From an uncultured Bacteroidota bacterium (lineage in GTDB: Bacteria > Bacteroidota > Ignavibacteria > UBA10030 > UBA8401), in NCBI GenBank assembly GCA_937920105.1, contig CALETH010000115.1, positions 1-17,520 of the forward strand: 17,520 nt of DNA, given 5' to 3'. A model generated the notes under the pieces. The model searched no databases. It had not been told where the DNA came from and saw only the letters and a list, made by a program, of their open reading frames with translations. Both the position numbers and the translations under genes were made by a program. Every line of letters starts with the position of its first letter. The stretch's first letter is position 1. Of the stretch, positions 14,596 through 17,520 are shown piece by piece.

Positions 14596-15432
14596 ATGAG
14601 CGCAGAAGAAAAAAAACACTATGAAAGTTTGATTACTTTTTTTAAATATACGATTTCAATAACTGGAGCTTTTGTAACATTGATTGTTACTGTGGGTTTA
14701 TATTTTACCTACAAAGACACTAATCAAATGAAAAATGACATTCGAAGTGAATTAAAAGATATTAAAGAGGATATAAATAAAAATTTAACAAATTCAAGAG
14801 AAGAAATTAAATCGTTAAATGAATTTGCAATTTTAAGTCTTAATGAAACTAAAAAAATGGCTGCTTCTTCATTGGATAACATTAAACAAGAAGCAAAAAA
14901 CTCTGCTATTATTGTTTCGAGAGAAAAAGTTGAAGAAGCATTCAGGGAAAATAATATTCAAGATTTAATCGATAAAACAGCTAAAAACATAATTGAATTT
15001 AAAATAAATCAGATGGTACAAACTCAAATAGAGTTGTCAAATAATAAGCTAAAAGAAGTATTAAATAGTATGCCAGATTTTATGCTTGCCGTTGATAGAT
15101 TTCGGGCAGGTGATAAAAAAGGTTTATTATATATAGACAGTATTAGAAGAACTTCAAAAGACACTATAAAAAGGTTATTTGCTGGTAAAATTTTTGAGGA
15201 AAAAATGAAAGATTATTTTGATACTTATTCTATATATGAAAAAGAAGAAATGTTAAATTTTTTGGATATAAATTCAAAAGAATCAGATATAGTAATAGTA
15301 ACAAAACTTAAAAATATTATGAGTAATAGTAATAATTTAACCAAAATTTATTTAGCTACAGTGCTTCTTGCAATGTATTCAAAGGAAGGTATACCGGTTT
15401 TTGATTTAGAGTATAACAAAAACTTAAAATAA
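14596..15432 (+). CDS. Membrane-anchored coiled-coil protein, unknown function
   Basis: The 278-residue protein has a short polar N-terminus, one hydrophobic segment (about 18-38, YTISITGAFVTLIVTVGLYF) and then a charged helical region (about 40-115, MKNDIRSELKDIKEDINKN … EEIKSLNE) predicted to be a coiled coil, followed by a mostly helical tail with RFRAGDKKGLLYIDSIRR and LTKIYLATVLLAMYS. It was not recognised as a named family. The topology is likely a single-pass inner-membrane protein with a large C-terminal domain. Base composition is more AT-rich than neighbouring genes (many AAA, AAT, ATA codons), which may indicate transfer or relaxed selection. There is no Shine-Dalgarno. Its stop is only 14 bp from the stop codon of the orphan ppx fragment, so before the cassette arrived it probably faced ppx tail to tail. 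The 113-bp gap before it holds only AT-rich sequence with TTGATAATTGATAATG-type words. Confidence 0.75.
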   Translation: MSAEEKKHYESLITFFKYTISITGAFVTLIVTVGLYFTYKDTNQMKNDIRSELKDIKEDINKNLTNSREEIKSLNEFAILSLNETKKMAASSLDNIKQEAKNSAIIVSREKVEEAFRENNIQDLIDKTAKNIIEFKINQMVQTQIELSNNKLKEVLNSMPDFMLAVDRFRAGDKKGLLYIDSIRRTSKDTIKRLFAGKIFEEKMKDYFDTYSIYEKEEMLNFLDINSKESDIVIVTKLKNIMSNSNNLTKIYLATVLLAMYSKEGIPVFDLEYNKNLK

Positions 15433-15446
15433 ACTATAAATGAATT

Positions 15447-15510
15447 TTATATTTCCCTCAAAATCATTCCATATCTCAAACCCCAATCACTGACCGTAAT
15501 TTTTTGAGTA
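15447..15510 (-). pseudogene. Orphan 3' fragment of a ppx/gppA gene (last 20 codons and stop)
   Basis: Read leftward, the frame encodes TQKITVSDWGLRYGMILRE, then Ile and a TAA stop (15447-15449). The intact gene ends TQKITVSDWGLRYGVILRE, then Thr. The two DNA copies (15452-15510 and 16530-16588) match at 55 of 59 positions without gaps. Two of the four differences are silent (GTC/GTG, AGA/CGA); the other two together change one Val codon to Met. This means the fragment was recently part of a functional coding sequence. Nothing upstream of codon 282 is present: similarity stops sharply at 15510. I interpret it as the displaced native end of ppx. Confidence 0.85.
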
Positions 15511-15583
15511 TTTCAAAACATCATAACATTGTTTATCTTCAACTATTCTGTTTGGCTTAAAGTTCCAATAAAAAATTCATATT

Positions 15584-16411
15584 ATGAAAAAAAGCAATAC
15601 GATAGAAGTAAAAGGAACAACGGTAACATTATTTACAACGAAGAATAATGATTTTATTTCGTTGACTGATATTGCTCGTTTTCGAGATGCAGAGCGGAGT
15701 GACTATATTTTACAAAACTGGATGCGTAACAGAAGCACCATTGAGTTTATTGGCTTATGGGAATTTTTCAATAATCCAAATTTTAATTCCATCGAATTCG
15801 ATGGAATTAAAAATATGGCAGGAGCAAATAGTTTTTCTCTCACTCCTAAACGATGGATAGAAGCAACCAATGCTATCGGGATTGTGGCAAAGACTGGTAG
15901 ATACGGTGGTACATTCGCCCATAAAGATATTGCCTTTGAATTTGCTTCGTGGCTCAGCGCTGAGTTTAAGTTTTATCTTATCAAAGAATACCAACGCCTC
16001 AAAAACGATGAAAACGACCGTTTAAAACTTAATTGGAACTTAAATCGCACATTAGCAAAAATCAATTACCGTATTCATACAGATGCTATTAAAGAAAATA
16101 TCATTCCAGAAAATCTCAGCAAAGAACAAGTCAGTTATATTTACGCGAACGAAGCCGATGTGTTGAATGTAGCCCTGTTCGGTAAAACGGCTAAACAATG
16201 GCGAGACGAAAATCCCAATGAAGAAGGTAATATCAGAGACTATTCCACCATTGAACAACTTTTGGTCTTGGCTAATTTGGAAAGTTTAAATGCAGAGTTT
16301 ATCAAAATGGGACTACAACAGAGTGAACGATTAGTGAAACTCAATCAAACAGCCATCCATCAAATGAAATCATTAACGTATAATTCTACCATTAAAAAAC
16401 TGAAAGAATGA
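15584..16411 (+). CDS. Stand-alone KilA-N domain DNA-binding protein
   Basis: The 275-residue protein carries a KilA-N domain over about residues 10-130: FISLTDIARFRDAERSDYIL, a trimmed LWE…NPNF, EFDGI, FSLTPKRWIEATNAIGI, KTGRYGGTFAHKDIAFEFASWLSAEFKFYLIKEYQRL. The C-terminal half (IHTDAIKENIIPE, YANEADVLNVALFGKTAKQWR, AEFIKMGLQQSERLVKLNQTA) is helical and typical of the solo KilA-N proteins of about 270-280 residues in Bacteroidota, so the gene looks complete. KilA-N domains bind DNA and occur in phages, large DNA viruses and bacterial accessory regions; the role of the solo form is not established to my knowledge. No nuclease or recombinase motif was seen. A 32-bp perfect palindrome lies inside the coding sequence. 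The gene sits between duplicated ppx ends. No Shine-Dalgarno was found. Confidence 0.92.
   Translation: MKKSNTIEVKGTTVTLFTTKNNDFISLTDIARFRDAERSDYILQNWMRNRSTIEFIGLWEFFNNPNFNSIEFDGIKNMAGANSFSLTPKRWIEATNAIGIVAKTGRYGGTFAHKDIAFEFASWLSAEFKFYLIKEYQRLKNDENDRLKLNWNLNRTLAKINYRIHTDAIKENIIPENLSKEQVSYIYANEADVLNVALFGKTAKQWRDENPNEEGNIRDYSTIEQLLVLANLESLNAEFIKMGLQQSERLVKLNQTAIHQMKSLTYNSTIKKLKE
15781..15812. repeat. Perfect 32-bp palindrome inside the KilA-N coding sequence
   Basis: The left half is TTTTAATTCCATCGAA and the right half is its exact reverse complement, with no spacer; GAATTC is at the centre. It covers the codons for FNSIEFDGIK (residues 67-76), which includes the conserved EFDG segment of the family. 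It could be a protein-binding or recombination site, or a by-product of codon choice. Confidence 0.95.
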
Positions 16412-16450
16412 AACTTCGAAAGTGAAATAAAAACTGTTTAGATTAAAATT

Positions 16451-16477
16451 CAGTTGTCAAGGAATACTTGACAACTG
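16451..16477. terminator. Strong hairpin between the convergent KilA-N and ppx genes
   Basis: CAGTTGTCAAG (16451-16461) and CTTGACAACTG (16467-16477) form a perfect 11-bp stem with a five-base loop. Rightward it is followed by CCAAACAC, without a T-run; leftward by AATTTTAATC, a weak one. It may be a poor bidirectional terminator or a structural element of the cassette. Nothing similar stands at the left side of the KilA-N gene. Confidence 0.45.
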
Positions 16478-16493
16478 CCAAACACAAAAAAAA

Positions 16494-16527
16494 TTGTTCA
16501 TTGTTCATTGTCAATTGAAAATTGATA
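16494..16527. repeat. Dispersed-type sequence forming the last codons of ppx
   Basis: TTGTTCATTGTTCATTG is followed by TCAATTGAAAATTG, a wording like the low-complexity intergenic sequences at about 2690-2712 and 14483-14517. In the minus frame it encodes the ppx tail QFSIDNEQ and its stop. The orphan fragment lacks it and stops after RE-Ile. Confidence 0.5.
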
Positions 16528-17430
16528 TGTTTCCCTCAAAATAACTCCATATCGCAAACCCCAATCACTCACCGTAATTTTTTGAGTAGCAGTTTTTTCC
16601 ATAAACGTCAGTAAAATCAAAATTCCCGCTAAAAAAATATCCGCTCTACCAGCAGAAATTTGCGGAATCTGTTTAATCTCTTCCAACGTTTTAGTTTTTA
16701 AAGAATTATAAATTGTAGAAATGGTATTATAAGAAAGTTCATATCCACTAATCTTTTCTCGTTCGTAGTGAAGTAATTGTTGTTCCAGTGCAGCAAGAGT
16801 AGTAACCGTTCCCGCCACGCCAATAGTGAGTGAAGGAATTTTTGTCAACGATATTTTTTGCAATTCTTCGGTAATAAATTTTTTTGCAGAGTCCAATTCT
16901 TCTGCTGATGGTGGAGAAGAATGAAGAAAACGCTCTGTTATTCTCACACATCCAATATTAAGACTGATTTTATTATTGATGGAATTTTTATTTCCGAAAA
17001 TAATTTCGGTGCTCCCACCACCAATATCAATCACCGTAAAATTATTGCTTTGCTGTTCAAATTCAAAAATCCCTCCACGATACGTCCACTGTGCTTCTTC
17101 GTCTCCGGAAAGTATTTCAATGCTAATTCCAGCATGCTGCTGGATAAATACACAAAACTCATCACGATTTTTTGCATCACGTAAAGCACTTGTTCCCACG
17201 GCAATAATTTTTTCTACTTGAAATTTATCGCACGTTTTTTTGTACTCTTGCAAAAATGATAATGCACGTTGAAATGTTTCCGGCAAAATAGTTTTATCTT
17301 TATCAACACCTTTTCCCAAGCGAGCAATCACTTGTTCATCATGCAAAATTTTTGTGATGCGATTGTTGTTGATTTCAACAATTAAAAGGAGAATGGTGTT
17401 TGTGCCAATATCTATAGAAGCGATGTTCAT
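16498..17430 (-). CDS. Ppx/GppA-family phosphatase (exopolyphosphatase / pppGpp phosphohydrolase type)
   Basis: The 310-residue protein has the sugar-kinase/Hsp70/actin-type fold signatures of Ppx/GppA: MNIASIDIGTNTILLLIVE (phosphate-1 loop, 1-19), IAVGTSALRDAKN (76-88), EILSGDEEA (105-113), VIDIGGGSTEI (133-143), GVAGTVTTLA (204-213), SAGRADI (259-265) and VSDWGLRYGVIL (287-298). It is the short, single-catalytic-unit form. It would remove terminal phosphates from polyphosphate or convert pppGpp; sequence alone does not separate the two. I start it at 17430, since the frame upstream to 17460 is provided only by palindromic repeat G; no Shine-Dalgarno supports either start. The last residues after RE come from dispersed-type sequence, and a second copy of the 3' end lies beyond the KilA-N gene. 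Confidence 0.95.
   Translation of the reverse strand: MNIASIDIGTNTILLLIVEINNNRITKILHDEQVIARLGKGVDKDKTILPETFQRALSFLQEYKKTCDKFQVEKIIAVGTSALRDAKNRDEFCVFIQQHAGISIEILSGDEEAQWTYRGGIFEFEQQSNNFTVIDIGGGSTEIIFGNKNSINNKISLNIGCVRITERFLHSSPPSAEELDSAKKFITEELQKISLTKIPSLTIGVAGTVTTLAALEQQLLHYEREKISGYELSYNTISTIYNSLKTKTLEEIKQIPQISAGRADIFLAGILILLTFMEKTATQKITVSDWGLRYGVILRETYQFSIDNEQ
16530..16588 (-). repeat. Right direct repeat: 3' end of the intact ppx gene
   Basis: It encodes residues 282-300 of the intact protein and is the partner of the orphan copy at 15452-15510, same orientation, 55/59 identical. Similarity ends abruptly on both sides. Confidence 0.9.
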
Positions 17431-17449
17431 GGATTGTAAAATGAAGATT

Positions 17450-17474
17450 GTCATTCCCACGAAAGTGGGAATCC
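17450..17474 (-). repeat. Palindromic repeat copy G (TTTC-loop class, stem variant)
   Basis: On the minus strand: GGATTCCCAC, loop TTTC, GTGGGAATGAC. Compared with copy A two adjacent stem pairs differ on both arms, so pairing is kept. It lies in the ppx leader and creates a false in-frame upstream ATG at 17460. Confidence 0.9.
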
Positions 17475-17490
17475 AGATTTAGTTTAGTAT

Positions 17491-17520
17491 GGATTCCCGC
17501 TAAAAACATGCGGGAATGAC
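17491..17520 (+). repeat. Palindromic repeat copy H (AACAT-loop class)
   Basis: Identical at 30 of 30 positions to copy B in the groESL operon. With copy G it forms an inverted pair separated by 16 bases, at the window edge. Confidence 0.9.

Larger units (their letters stand above)
15452..16588. mobile_element. Candidate KilA-N gene cassette bounded by direct repeats of the ppx 3' end
   Basis: Two 59-bp direct repeats (15452-15510, 16530-16588; 55/59 identical) bound a region whose only gene is KilA-N. The repeat unit is 1,078 bp. All four mismatches fall on the stop-codon side, leaving an identical 18-bp block (15493-15510 and 16571-16588) at the edge next to the ppx body; a crossover in that block would join the element to the gene and displace the old end. 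This is the layout of integrative elements that regenerate the gene they enter. No integrase, transposase or terminal inverted repeat was recognised, so the mechanism is open, and a partial gene duplication is the alternative. Confidence 0.55.

Noticed and set aside
15447..15510. Orphan ppx end as chance similarity
   Set aside because: A gap-free 55/59 match with mostly silent differences and an in-frame stop cannot reasonably be chance.
15584..16411. KilA-N gene as part of a prophage remnant
   Set aside because: No phage structural, lysis, replication or integrase gene lies nearby; the flanks are housekeeping genes and duplicated ppx ends, so a single-gene cassette fits better.
17431..17460. 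Ten-codon upstream start for the ppx/gppA-type gene
   Set aside because: The upstream ATG is created by palindromic repeat G, and MNIASIDIGTNT at 17430 matches the family's usual N-terminus.
477..17520. Palindromic repeats as a CRISPR array
   Set aside because: Copies are kilobases apart, in both orientations, with no regular spacers and no cas genes.

Overview
The window is AT-rich DNA from a free-living bacterium of the Bacteroidota/Chlorobiota (FCB) group. I would guess an Ignavibacteria- or Kapabacteria-like lineage, because a secreted protein ends in a PNPFNPTT-type type IX secretion (T9SS) sorting domain, there is a TonB-dependent receptor with a carboxypeptidase-regulatory-like N-terminus, and many genes have AT-rich leaders without Shine-Dalgarno sites. 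The genus is not determinable from the sequence. No rRNA, tRNA, CRISPR or integrase gene was seen.

Layout. 1-170: start of a leftward small lipoprotein-like gene, cut by the window edge. 171-514: two intrinsic terminators with a consensus sigma-70 promoter between them, facing left, which predicts a transcript of about 118 nt. 515-2676: leftward groES-groEL operon with a promoter overlapped by a perfect CIRCE (HrcA) operator and a palindromic repeat between the two genes. 2874-5474: leftward secreted T9SS-sorted protein. 5824-7305: rightward purF with its terminator. 7512-11783: large secreted subtilisin-like protease with FG-GAP-like repeats and a T9SS-like tail. 11990-14482: TonB-dependent receptor. 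14596-15432: membrane-anchored coiled-coil protein of unknown function. 15447-16588: a compact region holding one KilA-N gene, bounded by two direct copies of the 3' end of the Ppx/GppA-family gene. 16498-17430: the intact leftward ppx/gppA-type gene.

Two layers of structure lie on top of the genes. First, at least nine short palindromic repeats (GGATTCC…GGAATGAC type) occupy most intergenic gaps. They form two loop classes whose stems change in a compensatory way, and one copy carries another hairpin nested in its loop. Second, the KilA-N gene sits exactly between an orphan, diverged copy of the last 20 ppx codons plus stop and the living ppx 3' end. That is the arrangement expected when a DNA cassette integrates into the end of a conserved gene and supplies a replacement end. 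The cassette unit is 1,078 bp, carries no recognisable recombinase, and its single gene contains a perfect 32-bp palindrome. I regard this as the most interesting item in the window.

Functionally, chaperonin, purine synthesis and Ppx/GppA are housekeeping. The T9SS protein, subtilase and TonB receptor form an outer-surface set, possibly for peptide scavenging, although the link is by proximity only.
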